The notes: generated from the letters alone by a model not told the origin. Shown: positions 9,826-18,811, numbered from the stretch's first letter. The stretch is DNA of 64,000 bases from Thalassotalea euphylliae (GCF_003390395.1 NZ_QUOV01000001.1:2728001-2792000); one strand, 5' to 3'. A program made the numbers and translations.

Positions 9826-10047
9826 TAATATCAACCCATTATAGATATTTTGCCGACAAATACTATCCTGTAAGTAACAATTTACTGGTTAACCATTGAT
9901 TTTACGCAATCGAGTCTAAAGATTAGATAATTGTGACATTGACGTAACCGTAAACTGAAAGTAGTCTGTCGAGCGTTTACTCAAATAATGATGTTAATAC
10001 AAAGGTATTGGCATCTCTAACATGACAAGAAACAAACAGAGGCGATG

Positions 10048-10800
10048 ATGAAAGTATTAGTACCCATCAAACGCGTAATTGACTATAACGTCAAAGTGCG
10101 TGTTAAACCTGACAATTCAGATGTTGACTTAGCTAACGTAAAAATGGCGGTTAACCCATTCTGTGAAATCGCAGTAGAAGAAGCTGTACGTTTAAAAGAA
10201 GCTGGTACAGCAACAGAAGTTGTTGTTGTGTCTATCGGCGACAAGAAGTGTGAAGAGCAAATTCGTACAGCGCTAGCGCTTGGTGCTGACCGCGCTATCC
10301 GCATTGAAACTGAAGAGTCTTTAGATTCAATCAACATCGCTAAATTGCTACAAAAAGTGGTTGAAGAAGAAGCGCCACAGCTAGTAATCCTTGGTAAGCA
10401 GTCAATTGACTCAGACAACAACCAGACTGGCCAAATGTTAGGTGCACTAACAGGTATGCCACAAGGTACATTCGCTTCTGAAGTTAAAGTTGAAGGCGAC
10501 AAGGTTAACGTTACTCGCGAAGTTGACGGTGGTCTACAAACTGTAGCGCTTAACCTACCTGCAATTGTAACAACTGACCTTCGTTTGAACGAACCACGTT
10601 ACGCAAAATTACCAGATATCATGAAAGCTAAGCGTAAGCCTTTAGATGTTAAAGCTGCTGCTGATTTTGGTATCGACTTAAGCCCACGTGCTAACGTAAT
10701 CAAAGTAACACCACCTGCAGAGCGCAGCGCTGGTATTATGGTTGAGTCTGTTGACCAATTAATTGAGAAGTTAAAAACTGAAGCGAAGGTGATCTCATGA
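10048..10800 (+). CDS. etfB: Electron transfer flavoprotein beta subunit
   Basis: EtfB is the AMP-binding subunit of the soluble heterodimeric flavoprotein that takes electrons from acyl-CoA dehydrogenases to ETF-QO. The start [19 protein letters not shown] and the internal [16 protein letters not shown] stretch are family hallmarks. Two ATG codons are adjacent (10045 and 10048). The second gives the canonical MKVLVP terminus and better spacing from AGAGG at 10038-10042. It overlaps etfA by 4 bases (ATGA), which suggests translational coupling. The divergent promoter with two PsrA-like palindromes precedes it. Length is normal (250 aa). Confidence 0.96.
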   Translation: MKVLVPIKRVIDYNVKVRVKPDNSDVDLANVKMAVNPFCEIAVEEAVRLKEAGTATEVVVVSIGDKKCEEQIRTALALGADRAIRIETEESLDSINIAKLLQKVVEEEAPQLVILGKQSIDSDNNQTGQMLGALTGMPQGTFASEVKVEGDKVNVTREVDGGLQTVALNLPAIVTTDLRLNEPRYAKLPDIMKAKRKPLDVKAAADFGIDLSPRANVIKVTPPAERSAGIMVESVDQLIEKLKTEAKVIS

Positions 10801-11720
10801 TTTTAGTTTACGCAGAACACGACAACAGCAGCTTAAAAGCTGAAACGTTAAAAACGGTTGCGGCAGCTCAAAAAATTGGCGGCGACATTCACCTTTTAGT
10901 TGCAGGCCACAACTGCGGCGCAGTTGCTGAAGAAGCAGCAAAGGTAAGTGGCGTTGCAAAAGTATTAGTAGCTGATAACGCTGCTTACGCAAACCAACTT
11001 GCTGAGAACGTTTCGTTACTAGTTACTGAATTAGCAGCAGACTACGACGCAATCATCGCAACAGCACTTACTACGGGTAAGAACTTTATGCCACGCGTTG
11101 CAGCGTTATTAGACGTTGCTCAAATTTCTGACATCATTGGTGTTGAGAGTGCTGACACATTCGTTCGCCCAATCTACGCGGGTAACGCAATTGCAACTGT
11201 ACAAAGCTTAGATGCTAAGAAAGTAATCACAGTTCGTGCAACTGCTTTCGACGCAGTAGCAACTGACGGTAGTGCACAAGTTGTAGCCCTAGGCCAAGCA
11301 ACTGACGCTGGTATTTCTAGCCACGTTTCTGACGAACTAACGGAATCAGAGCGCCCTGACCTTGGTGCAGCACCAGTAGTTATCTCTGGTGGTCGTGGTA
11401 TGCAAAATGGCGACAACTTCAAACTACTTGAAGGTATTGCTGACAAGCTTGGCGCAGCAATCGGTGCATCTCGTGCAGCGGTTGATGCTGGCTTCGTACC
11501 AAACGACATGCAAGTAGGTCAAACGGGTAAAATTGTTGCTCCTGACCTTTACATTGCTGTGGGTATTTCTGGTGCAATTCAACACTTAGCGGGTATGAAA
11601 GACTCGAAAGTGATTGTTGCGATTAACAAAGATCCAGAAGCACCGATCTTCCAAGTAGCTGACTACGGCCTAGAAGCTGACTTATTCGAAGCATTACCTG
11701 AATTAGAAGGTAAGCTATAA
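10797..11720 (+). CDS. etfA: Electron transfer flavoprotein alpha subunit
   Basis: EtfA carries the FAD of the ETF heterodimer. The N-terminal half is the adenine-nucleotide alpha-hydrolase-like domain. The C-terminal FAD domain shows VVISGGRGM, then [32 protein letters not shown] in pieces, and [12 protein letters not shown], all standard FAD-contacting segments. Length (307 aa) is typical. The start ATG overlaps the etfB stop. A strong terminator follows about 60 bases after the stop, closing a two-gene operon. Codon use matches etfB, as expected of well-expressed genes. Confidence 0.96.
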   Translation: MILVYAEHDNSSLKAETLKTVAAAQKIGGDIHLLVAGHNCGAVAEEAAKVSGVAKVLVADNAAYANQLAENVSLLVTELAADYDAIIATALTTGKNFMPRVAALLDVAQISDIIGVESADTFVRPIYAGNAIATVQSLDAKKVITVRATAFDAVATDGSAQVVALGQATDAGISSHVSDELTESERPDLGAAPVVISGGRGMQNGDNFKLLEGIADKLGAAIGASRAAVDAGFVPNDMQVGQTGKIVAPDLYIAVGISGAIQHLAGMKDSKVIVAINKDPEAPIFQVADYGLEADLFEALPELEGKL

Positions 11721-11780
11721 GTTACCGCTTAAAGCTTATATAGCTACAGCTAAGCTTTTCTAAAGTTTGGCGCAAATCAA

Positions 11781-11818
11781 AAAACCAGCGAGTTCGATTA
11801 GAATCGCTGGTTTTTTTT
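11781..11818 (+). terminator. Rho-independent terminator of etfBA
   Basis: The stem AACCAGCGA / TCGCTGGTT is followed by a run of eight T residues, about 60 bases beyond etfA. Confidence 0.9.
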
Positions 11819-11877
11819 CGCCTGTTATTTGGATTGTGGTTATAATTGCCTAAATTTCATCAAGAGCAGTTACGCCT

Positions 11878-12207
11878 ATGTCTTGGCAAGATCAATTATC
11901 TACCCTCGTTTACTCCACCGATAAAGGTCGCATTAAAGAAGAAACCGAAGAGACCGTTACCCCAAGTGATGGCTTTGCCAAAGTGCGCCGAGAAACAAAA
12001 GGCAGAAAAGGGAAAGGCGTTGTGGTGATCTCCGGTCTAGGCTTAGCAGCAAAGGAATTAAAGAACCTAGCCAGCAAGCTAAAAAAAAGCTGTGGCACAG
12101 GTGGTAGCGTCGTTGGTGAAACCATCGAAGTGCAAGGAGACAAGCGCGACGTGATCAAAACAGTGCTAGAAAAAGAAGGTTTTAAAGTTAAATTTATTGG
12201 CGGCTAA
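11878..12207 (+). CDS. yciH: SUI1-domain translation factor, YciH-like
   Basis: The 109-residue protein is a single SUI1/eIF1-fold domain. Visible family features are the basic RRETKGRKGKGVVVISG strand, then LKKSCGTGGSV, then QGDKRDVIKTVLEKEGFKVKFIGG at the C-terminus. Bacterial YciH proteins bind the 30S subunit near the P site and are thought to influence initiation fidelity. It stands alone: the etf terminator precedes it and a MITE-like element follows. Length matches E. coli YciH (108 aa). Confidence 0.92.
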   Translation: MSWQDQLSTLVYSTDKGRIKEETEETVTPSDGFAKVRRETKGRKGKGVVVISGLGLAAKELKNLASKLKKSCGTGGSVVGETIEVQGDKRDVIKTVLEKEGFKVKFIGG

Positions 12208-12231
12208 CCTTTTTATTGCACAAAAGAAGCA

Positions 12232-12495
12232 ATACCAAATTGAATAATTATTTGATCACTCAGCGTGAATTTAAAGGCTCATAAACAAGGCTTGGTGTGT
12301 AGAGAATGGTTACTCCCTTGTCAAACGCCATAACGCAGTATATGAGCCTTTAAAACTCGCCCTTGGGAATGCATAAGCAGCATGATAACGGCACAAAATT
12401 CACTGGATGTAGAACAACTATATCTTCATAAATTTTGTTTGTTCTAATACTGTTTATGTCATTCTGAGAGGCTAAATAATTAATCAAATTGGTAT
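12232..12495. mobile_element. 264-bp MITE-like element with ~32-bp terminal inverted repeats
   Basis: The left end begins ATACCAAATTGAATAATTAT and the right end, read on the other strand, begins ATACCAATTTGATTAATTAT. The similarity runs about 32 bases, to CTCAG. Inside is a second perfect 14-bp inverted pair, TTTAAAGGCTCATA (12270-12283) and TATGAGCCTTTAAA (12341-12354), followed inward by ACAAGG and CCTTGT. There is no coding capacity. It fills the gap between yciH and the double-receiver gene. A TA target duplication is possible but not clear. It is non-autonomous, with the mobilising transposase not in the window. Confidence 0.8.
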
Positions 12496-12521
12496 AGATA
12501 TAAAAATAAGCGGAAGCAGTA

Positions 12522-13319
12522 ATGGCAAATATTACCCCAAGCGAACTCTCTATTTTATTAATAGAGCCCTCGGATACTCAACGTAAAATTATTGTTGGCG
12601 AATTAGAAAAGGCTGGAATTACACAAATTACCACCGCGAACAATGTTGCCGAAAGTATTGCGATTGTCGATCGTCATCCCCCCGATTTAATCACCAGTGC
12701 GATGTATTTTGATGACGGCACTGCACTCGATGTGCTCAAACATATAAAAACCAGTCACAAGCACGCTGATATTGCCTTTATGTTGGTTTCCAGCGAATAC
12801 AAAAAAGAAAGTTTGGAAGAGTTTAAACAATCAGGCGTTGTTGCCTTGTTGCCCAAGCCTTTTACGCCTGAACACTTAAGTGCTGCTATTAACACTACCA
12901 TTGATTTGCTATCACCGGATGAAATGGAGTTAGACTACTTTGATGTTAACGACATTCGCGTATTACTGGTTGATGATAGTACCCTTGCCCGTAACCACAT
13001 CCGACGAGTGCTTAATAACCTTGGTCTACAAAAAGTAACAGAAGCAGAAGACGGTAAACAAGCCATTGGCATCTTAGAAGACAATATGTTTGATATTGTG
13101 GTTACTGACTACAACATGCCAGAAGTTGACGGCAGAGAATTGACGAAATACATTCGTGAGCAAAGCCAACAATCACACCTTCCAGTGTTAATGGTAACCA
13201 GTGAAAGTAGCGAAACTCACTTAGCGAATATCGAGCAAGACGGTGTTAATGCACTGTGTGACAAGCCGTTTGAACCACAATTTGTTAAACAATTGCTGTT
13301 TCAATTGTTGCAGCAATAA
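12522..13319 (+). CDS. Double-receiver response regulator, first receiver degenerate
   Basis: The protein has two CheY-like receiver domains and no output domain. The second (residues ~145-265) is complete: VDD acidic pair at 151-152, phosphoacceptor Asp196 in VVTDYNMPEVDG, the VTSES switch region and Lys248 in CDKPF. The first (residues ~10-130) keeps the LLPKPF lysine. However, it has IEPSD in place of the acidic pair and SAMYFDDG where the phosphorylated Asp would sit, so it is probably not phosphorylated. Stand-alone tandem receivers of this kind occur in chemotaxis and signalling hubs, but the partner kinase is not in the window. The MITE ends 26 bases upstream of the start, so transcription may be affected by that insertion. 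A bidirectional terminator follows. Confidence 0.88.
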   Translation: MANITPSELSILLIEPSDTQRKIIVGELEKAGITQITTANNVAESIAIVDRHPPDLITSAMYFDDGTALDVLKHIKTSHKHADIAFMLVSSEYKKESLEEFKQSGVVALLPKPFTPEHLSAAINTTIDLLSPDEMELDYFDVNDIRVLLVDDSTLARNHIRRVLNNLGLQKVTEAEDGKQAIGILEDNMFDIVVTDYNMPEVDGRELTKYIREQSQQSHLPVLMVTSESSETHLANIEQDGVNALCDKPFEPQFVKQLLFQLLQQ

Positions 13320-13330
13320 GTTCATCTAAA

Positions 13331-13375
13331 TTGACTGTCAGAGATTAATGAAAAACTCTGGCAGTTAACTTTTAA
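13331..13375. terminator. Bidirectional terminator between convergent genes
   Basis: A 13-bp stem (TTGACTGTCAGAG with CTCTGGCAGTTAA, two G-U pairs) with a 12-base loop is followed by CTTTTAATATT. It separates the convergent double-receiver gene and the TyrR-like gene. Confidence 0.65.
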
Positions 13376-13385
13376 TATTAAAAAC

Positions 13386-14936
13386 CTAATCACTTGGGCA
13401 TTTAATACCATATTGCCGCAACTTTATCGCAATTTTGTTATGGGAAACAGCTAGTCGTTGTGCAAGTTTACGTGTACTAGGAAAATGTGGGTAAAGTGCC
13501 TTCAACAAGTTACTTTCAAACCGAGATTGCGCCTCTTGCCAGTTGTCTACATTCAACCAGTCTGATGAATCACCCCGCATAACGTTTAATGAATCAACCG
13601 TAGGCTTGTCATCAAAGGTTGAAGTAAATTGATTCAGCACTTGCTTAATCATTGGCGCGGTTATTTGCTTACCACTATTTAATGCCGTTAGCCTAAACAT
13701 CACATTTTGTAGCTGCCTAATATTTCCTGGCCAGTTGTAAGCATGCAAAACGCTAAGCGCATCTGGCAGCAATTCTGGTTTAGTTAATTTGGTTTGCTCG
13801 CAAGCTTGGCAAATAAAATGATCACACAGTTGTTTAATATCTTCGACTCTGGCCTTAAGCGGTGGGAGCACAAGATTTAACACGTTAAGCCGGTAATATA
13901 AATCTTGCCTAAAGTTGCCTTGGGCAATGAATTGTTCAAACGGTTGATGACTAGCAGAGATAATTCGCACATTCGCTTGTGTTTCCTTATCTCCACCCAA
14001 TCTGCGAAAGCTATAATCTTGCAAAAACCGTAATAATTTTGCTTGCAGGTAAACTGACATTTCTGCAATTTCATCAAGAAATACCGTGCCGCCATTTGCT
14101 AACTCAAATAACCCTGGTTTACCTTTAGTACTTGCCCCTGTAAAAGCACCAGCAACATAGCCAAATAGCTCACTCTCAAGTAATTGTTCAGGTAGCGCCG
14201 CACAGTTAATCGCCAAGAATGGTTTATCTTTTCGATGACTTTGCAGGTGAATTGCACGAGCAACCAGCTCTTTACCTGTACCTGTTTCACCGTTTATCAA
14301 TATCGGCAAATCTAGCCCCGCAAACTTGAAAAGCTGCTCTTTGACTTGAAGAATTGGTGGTGAATCACCAACGATATCTTCAACACCATTAAAGCTAATG
14401 GATTGTTGAAAATTGGATAATTGATTTGCAACTTTATCTAGCGATTTAAGCATAACAACAGCACCGCTAAAAACACCATCTATCCATAAGGGAGTGACTT
14501 CAGCTTGGAAAGTTTGTTCCTCAAAGCTAACATCACGGCTAAAGGCGGCCTTCTGCCTAAGTTCTGTAAGCGTAATCCCCAATACTTGCTCGCTTGAGCG
14601 CGACAAATAGATATGACGGTGATGATTACATGAGATGACTTGCCCCGCGGCATCAAGATCAAAGATAGGATCAGGAATCCGTTTAAGTAGTGCTTGCAAA
14701 TGTTGCTGCTTTAGCTCGCTAGGCAGCAGGTCGAGCTGCTGGCAAAGACTGACACCATCTACCTTTGATATTGATTGCTGAATAGTTTCAAAATCTAAAT
14801 CTCGGCTTTCAATATTCAGATAAATAACACCACTGGCGACTTCCATTGCCTTAATATTTAGGCCTAGATTAGCCAGTTCATTCAATATTTCCTGACTAAT
14901 ACCAAGTCGATCGGTTGAGTACACTTCAATTCGCAT
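13386..14936 (-). CDS. TyrR/PhhR-type transcriptional activator (ACT-PAS-AAA+-HTH)
   Basis: The domain order is that of TyrR. An ACT domain begins MRIEVYSTDRLGISQEIL (aromatic amino acid binding, residues ~1-75). A PAS domain around 80-190 follows. The AAA+ domain has Walker A GETGTGKE and Walker B GTVFLDEI. A C-terminal Fis-like HTH lies around LAQRLAVSHNKIAIKLRQYG. The ESELFGYVAGAFTGAS segment keeps an intact GAFTGA loop, which sigma54 activators need and E. coli TyrR lacks, so a PhhR-like sigma54-dependent activator is more likely. It is divergent from methionine gamma-lyase, whose upstream region holds a -24/-12-like element, and that gene is the probable target. Length (516 aa) is normal. 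Confidence 0.9.
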   Translation of the reverse strand: MRIEVYSTDRLGISQEILNELANLGLNIKAMEVASGVIYLNIESRDLDFETIQQSISKVDGVSLCQQLDLLPSELKQQHLQALLKRIPDPIFDLDAAGQVISCNHHRHIYLSRSSEQVLGITLTELRQKAAFSRDVSFEEQTFQAEVTPLWIDGVFSGAVVMLKSLDKVANQLSNFQQSISFNGVEDIVGDSPPILQVKEQLFKFAGLDLPILINGETGTGKELVARAIHLQSHRKDKPFLAINCAALPEQLLESELFGYVAGAFTGASTKGKPGLFELANGGTVFLDEIAEMSVYLQAKLLRFLQDYSFRRLGGDKETQANVRIISASHQPFEQFIAQGNFRQDLYYRLNVLNLVLPPLKARVEDIKQLCDHFICQACEQTKLTKPELLPDALSVLHAYNWPGNIRQLQNVMFRLTALNSGKQITAPMIKQVLNQFTSTFDDKPTVDSLNVMRGDSSDWLNVDNWQEAQSRFESNLLKALYPHFPSTRKLAQRLAVSHNKIAIKLRQYGIKCPSD

Positions 14937-15076
14937 GTAATTTTTTTGATACGCGTCACCTTTTTATTACACAGAAGTATTGCTAACTATTGGTCAATTA
15001 TCAACCAAGACATCAAGTAAACATTATGCCTAGCAATAAAAACTTACATTTCACGATGCTGATTGTTATTTTCTTA

Positions 15077-15094
15077 TGTAATATTTTTATGACA
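15077..15094 (+). promoter_or_regulatory. Possible TyrR-box-like site
   Basis: TGTAATATTTTTATGACA resembles the TyrR consensus TGTAAA-N6-TTTACA at 9 of 12 fixed positions. It lies about 50 bases upstream of the sigma54-like element, a normal place for an activator. This is a weak match in AT-rich DNA. Confidence 0.35.
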
Positions 15095-15142
15095 CGATTG
15101 AAGTCAGTAAGCGCTATCCCTTTGTTAAATATACTTTTATTT

Positions 15143-15160
15143 TTAGGCTCATAACTTGCT
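15143..15160 (+). promoter_or_regulatory. Candidate sigma54 (-24/-12) promoter for methionine gamma-lyase
   Basis: TTAGGCTCATAACTTGCT has the required GG (15146-15147) and GC (15158-15159) separated by exactly ten bases, with TTGC at the -12 element. It is about 55 bases upstream of the lyase start. The divergent activator has an intact GAFTGA loop, which makes a sigma54 promoter expected here. Confidence 0.55.
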
Positions 15161-15214
15161 CTACCTTTGGAAACCTCAGAAAAATAACAACAATAAGTAG
15201 ACTTGGAGTTAACC

Positions 15215-16420
15215 ATGACATTAAGCAAGCATATTGCCACGCAAGCTATTCATGCTGGACGCATTAACGATGAGCAGTTTGGCTCACTAGCGACACCGCT
15301 TTATCAAACATCAACATTTGTATTCGATAATGCTATGCAAGGCGCTAATCGCTTTGCAGGTGAGGAAGCCGGCTTTATTTATACCCGTTTAGGTAATCCA
15401 ACCACTCGTCAACTAGAAATGCGCGTTGCTGCAATGGAGGGAGTGGAAGACGCGGCTGCAACCGCTACAGGCATGGGGGCTGTATCTGGCGCCTTGTTAG
15501 CTAATTTGTCTGCTGGTGACCATTTAATTGCCTCTAAAGCCGTTTATGGCTGCTCATACGCGTTAATGGCTCATCAGTTAACTAAATGGGGAATTGAGGT
15601 CACATTTGTTGATATGACAAACATCGACGATATAGAAGCGTCAATTCAACCCAACACCAAGGTGATTTTCTTAGAATCGCCCATCAACCCCAATTTAGTG
15701 GTACTTGATATTGAATCAATTGGAAAGCTAGCCAAAAAACATCAGCTTATTTCTATTATCGACAACACATTCTTAACCCCAATCTTGCAACAACCCGCTC
15801 AATTTGGCTTCGATCTTATTGTTCATAGCGCGACTAAATACCTAAATGGTCACGGTGATGTTGTCGCTGGTATCATTTGCGGCTCAGCTGATATGATCAG
15901 CCATATCAAGCTGAGCGTGTTAAAAGATATCGGAGCAACGATTAGCCCACACGATGCATGGCTGATACTCAGAGGGTTAAAGACTTTACCTATTCGTGTA
16001 GAGCAGCACTGTAAAAGCGCCCAAATAGTCGCTGAATTTCTAGCCCAACACCCTATGGTAGACAAAGTTCACTACCCGGGTCTAAAAGAACACCAAGGAT
16101 ATAAATTTATAGGTAAGCAAATGAAAGCTGCTGGCGGTGTTATCGCCTTTGAGATTAAAGGGGATATTGCAGAAGGAGCGGCTTTAATTAACCGCATGAA
16201 GCTTTTTTCAATAGCGGTAAGCTTAGGAGATGCAGAATCGCTAATTCAGCACCCCGCGTCAATGACGCACTCTCCTTACTCACAAGAAGAACGACTAGAT
16301 GCTGGGATCAGCGACACGCTAATACGTATTTCAGTCGGCCTAGAGTATGTTGAAGATCTAATTGCTGACCTAAAACAATCGCTTGATCAGGTCAGCAATA
16401 ACGAACGGCGAGTCGCCTAA
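15215..16420 (+). CDS. megL: Methionine gamma-lyase (PLP enzyme)
   Basis: This Cys/Met-metabolism PLP enzyme would split methionine into methanethiol, ammonia and 2-oxobutyrate. PLP-binding features include YTRLGNPTT, the aromatic YGCSYAL segment, DNTFLTP and the Schiff-base lysine in HSATKYLNGHGDVVAG. The Cys in KAVYGCSYALM is the position conserved in true methionine gamma-lyases and usually Gly or another residue in cystathionine enzymes, which favours this call. I choose ATG at 15215 because GGAG stands 6 nt upstream. An upstream TTG at 15203 overlaps that site. The divergent TyrR/PhhR-like activator and sigma54-type promoter suggest amino-acid-responsive control. Length is 401 aa. Confidence 0.88.
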   Translation: MTLSKHIATQAIHAGRINDEQFGSLATPLYQTSTFVFDNAMQGANRFAGEEAGFIYTRLGNPTTRQLEMRVAAMEGVEDAAATATGMGAVSGALLANLSAGDHLIASKAVYGCSYALMAHQLTKWGIEVTFVDMTNIDDIEASIQPNTKVIFLESPINPNLVVLDIESIGKLAKKHQLISIIDNTFLTPILQQPAQFGFDLIVHSATKYLNGHGDVVAGIICGSADMISHIKLSVLKDIGATISPHDAWLILRGLKTLPIRVEQHCKSAQIVAEFLAQHPMVDKVHYPGLKEHQGYKFIGKQMKAAGGVIAFEIKGDIAEGAALINRMKLFSIAVSLGDAESLIQHPASMTHSPYSQEERLDAGISDTLIRISVGLEYVEDLIADLKQSLDQVSNNERRVA

Positions 16421-16451
16421 CCCTTAAAAAGCAGCTCAAAAAACTAGTATT

Positions 16452-16892
16452 TTAATTGTTGGCTAGTACTGCCTCTATACTCGGCAGTACTTTAGCTTTC
16501 AGTTGTTCAATTTCTATTTCAGTGTATGGTCTCATAGGCAATTCCCCCCAAATCGGCTTGGGCCAAGCAGGGTCATTTACAAAGCGTACAATGTGATGCA
16601 TATGTAATTGCGGACAAACATTACCAAGGGCTGCAACATTTATTTTGTCTCCCTGAAAAAGCTCCATTAATATTTCGCTTAACATACTGGATTCATTCAG
16701 TAGTTGTTGCTGTTGCTCCCAGTCTAACTGATAAATGTCTTTAATATTCTCAACCCTAGGAACCAATACAAACCAAGGATATTGTGAATCATTCATCAAA
16801 AGTAATTTACTCAGTGGTAAGTCAATTAATTCAATACCGTCGCGCACCAATAACTCATGAAGTTGGAATTCATTTAATTGAACATCTGTCAT
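16452..16892 (-). CDS. HIT-domain nucleotide-binding protein
   Basis: The protein contains the histidine triad CPQLHMHHIVRF, the nucleotide alpha-phosphate-binding motif of HIT hydrolases and transferases, and the WFVLVPR strand upstream of it. It is a probable cytoplasmic hydrolase of AMP-linked nucleotides. The substrate cannot be told from sequence. I choose ATG at 16892 (MTDVQLNEFQ). An upstream start would add a lysine/arginine-rich stretch that overlaps the end of the GTPase gene. The GTPase stop ends only 4 bases upstream, so the two genes are very likely co-transcribed. Length 146 aa. Confidence 0.85.
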   Translation of the reverse strand: MTDVQLNEFQLHELLVRDGIELIDLPLSKLLLMNDSQYPWFVLVPRVENIKDIYQLDWEQQQQLLNESSMLSEILMELFQGDKINVAALGNVCPQLHMHHIVRFVNDPAWPKPIWGELPMRPYTEIEIEQLKAKVLPSIEAVLANN

Positions 16893-16896
16893 GTGT

Positions 16897-17844
16897 TTAT
16901 CTCTTTTTCTTTTTCGGTTTATTTTTACGGCCACGACCGCGAGCTTCTTTGCGAGCTTCACGTTCAGCTATTTTCTTTTCTTCTAACTCATTAAAGTGGA
17001 TGATTTCTTTTTCCACTATCTCAGGTGTTTCAAAAGTAAGTTCGCCCAGTGTTTTATCACGGATTTCATTCACCAAGATAGCAGAGGCCTTATGGAAGTC
17101 GACATAACCACCGCTTTTCACACAGCCACGATTACGTCCAATTTCCTCAATCAGTTCAACTTCCGTAAGTGGTAATTCATCAAGCTTGTAACGCTCTTTT
17201 AATCGCTCAGGATAAGTTTCCAATAAATATTCAGCGGCAAAACAAGCGATTTCTTCATGATCAAAAGCTGTATCTTTGACTGCACTGGTTACTGCTAAAC
17301 GATAACCACTATTTTCATTTACTATCTTGGGCCATAGCATGCCAGGCGTGTCATAAAGATATAAGCCATCTTCTAGTCGAATACGTTGCTGACCTTTGGT
17401 TACCGCAGGTTCGTTACCCACTTTCGCCTTTGCTTTACCCACTAGCGTATTGAGTAATGTCGATTTACCAACATTGGGTATGCCCATGATCACAGCATTA
17501 ATTTGTTTGCCTGTCTCATCTTTATGCGGCACTAGCTTTCTGATCAACTGAGGAATTTGTTTTGCAATTGACGGAGACTCAGTGGTTAACGCAATAGCCT
17601 TCACATTTTGCTGGGCGTCTAAGTAGTCCAACCATACTTTAGTCATTACTGGATCAGCTAAATCAGACTTATTGAGAATTTTGATCAATGGTTTATCACC
17701 GCGAATTTCAGTGATCATCGGATTTTCGCTGCTAAACGGCAAGCGAGCATCACATACTTCAATTACAACATCAATTGTCGGTAGGATTTCTTTGATCTCT
17801 TTTTGGGCCTTGTGCATATGACCCGGGAACCAGTTTATTGCCAT
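16897..17844 (-). CDS. ylqF: Circularly permuted GTPase, RbgA/YlqF family (50S assembly)
   Basis: The G motifs occur in permuted order: NKSD (G4) comes before GIPNVGKST (G1) and then DTPG (G3), which defines the RbgA/YlqF family. The N-terminal WFPGHMHKA motif is also diagnostic. Family members act in late assembly of the large ribosomal subunit. The C-terminus is an extended basic tail (RGRGRKNKPKKKKR), consistent with rRNA binding. I use the ATG giving MAINWFPGHM at 17844. The frame extends 15 codons further but lacks family similarity. It lies upstream of the HIT gene in the same transcript. Confidence 0.92.
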   Translation of the reverse strand: MAINWFPGHMHKAQKEIKEILPTIDVVIEVCDARLPFSSENPMITEIRGDKPLIKILNKSDLADPVMTKVWLDYLDAQQNVKAIALTTESPSIAKQIPQLIRKLVPHKDETGKQINAVIMGIPNVGKSTLLNTLVGKAKAKVGNEPAVTKGQQRIRLEDGLYLYDTPGMLWPKIVNENSGYRLAVTSAVKDTAFDHEEIACFAAEYLLETYPERLKERYKLDELPLTEVELIEEIGRNRGCVKSGGYVDFHKASAILVNEIRDKTLGELTFETPEIVEKEIIHFNELEEKKIAEREARKEARGRGRKNKPKKKKR

Positions 17845-18000
17845 TCTTAAAGGGGAGTTAAACGAAAATACATAAATAGATTTTATCACCCAACAAGTTA
17901 AAAATCTTAACTAAAATAGCGTTAAATCTCACCTGACAAGTTCGCTAGCAAGTTAATTTTATTCTAAGGTTTAAGCAAGCCGTCTTATTATGTTTGTTCA

Positions 18001-18510
18001 ATGAAATTATTATTATTGTTGGTAGTGTTAATTGCACAAAGCACAGTAAGCGCTCATAGCCTTTACTATGCAATTGGAGAGTCGACAGCTAAAGACAGAT
18101 CTGACACCCAAAAGCTTGGTCTTATATTCAAGCCTCCCACAAATATAGGGTTACTAGAACGAAACAACCTCTATCTTACACTTGATGTTTCAGCCGCATC
18201 TTGGCAAAACTTGTATGGCCCTGACTTAAAAGCAGGTGCAATTATTCCAATGTTCAATTACCCACTCAGACAGCAAGACCAATGGTGGTTTATAAAATTT
18301 GGGATCGGTGCAGCTTACGTAGATCAAACGCGCTGGGGAAACAGAAGACTAGGCAGTAATTGGATGTTTGAAGATAAATTCGAAGTTGGAATTAGAGCAA
18401 ATCCTAATCATCAAATAGCTTTATCTTTCTCACACTACTCCAACGCTAATACCAATAAGTATAACGACGGGCTGAACATTATCTCTCTGCTTTATCAATA
18501 CAACTGGTAA
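18001..18510 (+). CDS. pagL: PagL-like lipid A 3-O-deacylase (acyloxyacyl hydrolase family)
   Basis: The 169-residue protein has a signal peptide (about residues 1-18, ending TVSA) and the amphipathic beta-strand pattern of an eight-stranded outer-membrane barrel. The near-C-terminal motif FSHYSNANTNKYNDGLN matches the PagL active site HYSNA, where His and Ser are catalytic. It ends in an aromatic residue (QYNW), as outer-membrane barrels do. The function would be removal of the 3-linked acyl chain from lipid A. It stands alone between the GTPase gene and the IS relic. The usual catalytic Glu further on is less clear here. Confidence 0.85.
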   Translation: MKLLLLLVVLIAQSTVSAHSLYYAIGESTAKDRSDTQKLGLIFKPPTNIGLLERNNLYLTLDVSAASWQNLYGPDLKAGAIIPMFNYPLRQQDQWWFIKFGIGAAYVDQTRWGNRRLGSNWMFEDKFEVGIRANPNHQIALSFSHYSNANTNKYNDGLNIISLLYQYNW

Positions 18511-18599
18511 CAGCGGTACCAAATGCCGAATAGATTAGAAAATTTAATTCAGCCACACTCTGACTAAGTTATTTAATCAGTTAAGCATATAGCGAATGA

Positions 18600-18737
18600 A
18601 ACGGTGCAGCGCATCACCTTCTTTTAGTACAGCGATTATCTGAGTTTCTGTAAAACGTGATTTTTACATAATTGTCTCCTGCTTAAAGCGTTGCAATAAA
18701 CTCTAATTATGCCTGTATCAGTTTAGGGGAGTGGACA
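18600..18737 (-). pseudogene. Relic of an IS3-family element: left end and orfA start
   Basis: On the minus strand TGTCCACTCCCCTAAACTGA (from 18737) looks like an IS3-family end. AGGAGACAATTATG follows, with the ATG at 18669. The frame then reads stop-KSRFTETQIIAVLKEGDA, the typical start of an IS3 orfA transposase (usually MKKSRFTE). The second codon is TAA instead of a lysine codon. Similarity ends after about 20 codons (near 18610), and no opposite end was found. The element is inactive debris beside the rrn operon. Confidence 0.7.
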
Positions 18738-18811
18738 ATATGTTTAGGTAGTGCTCAAAGGTTAACTTCACTGAGCGATGCTGCAGTAAAATTTTTAAAG
18801 GCTATAGGTGC

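Noticed and set aside
10083-11509. Antisense frames of 139 and 111 residues opposite etfB and etfA
   Set aside because: They are Ser/Ala-rich mirror readings of well-conserved genes with strong codon bias.
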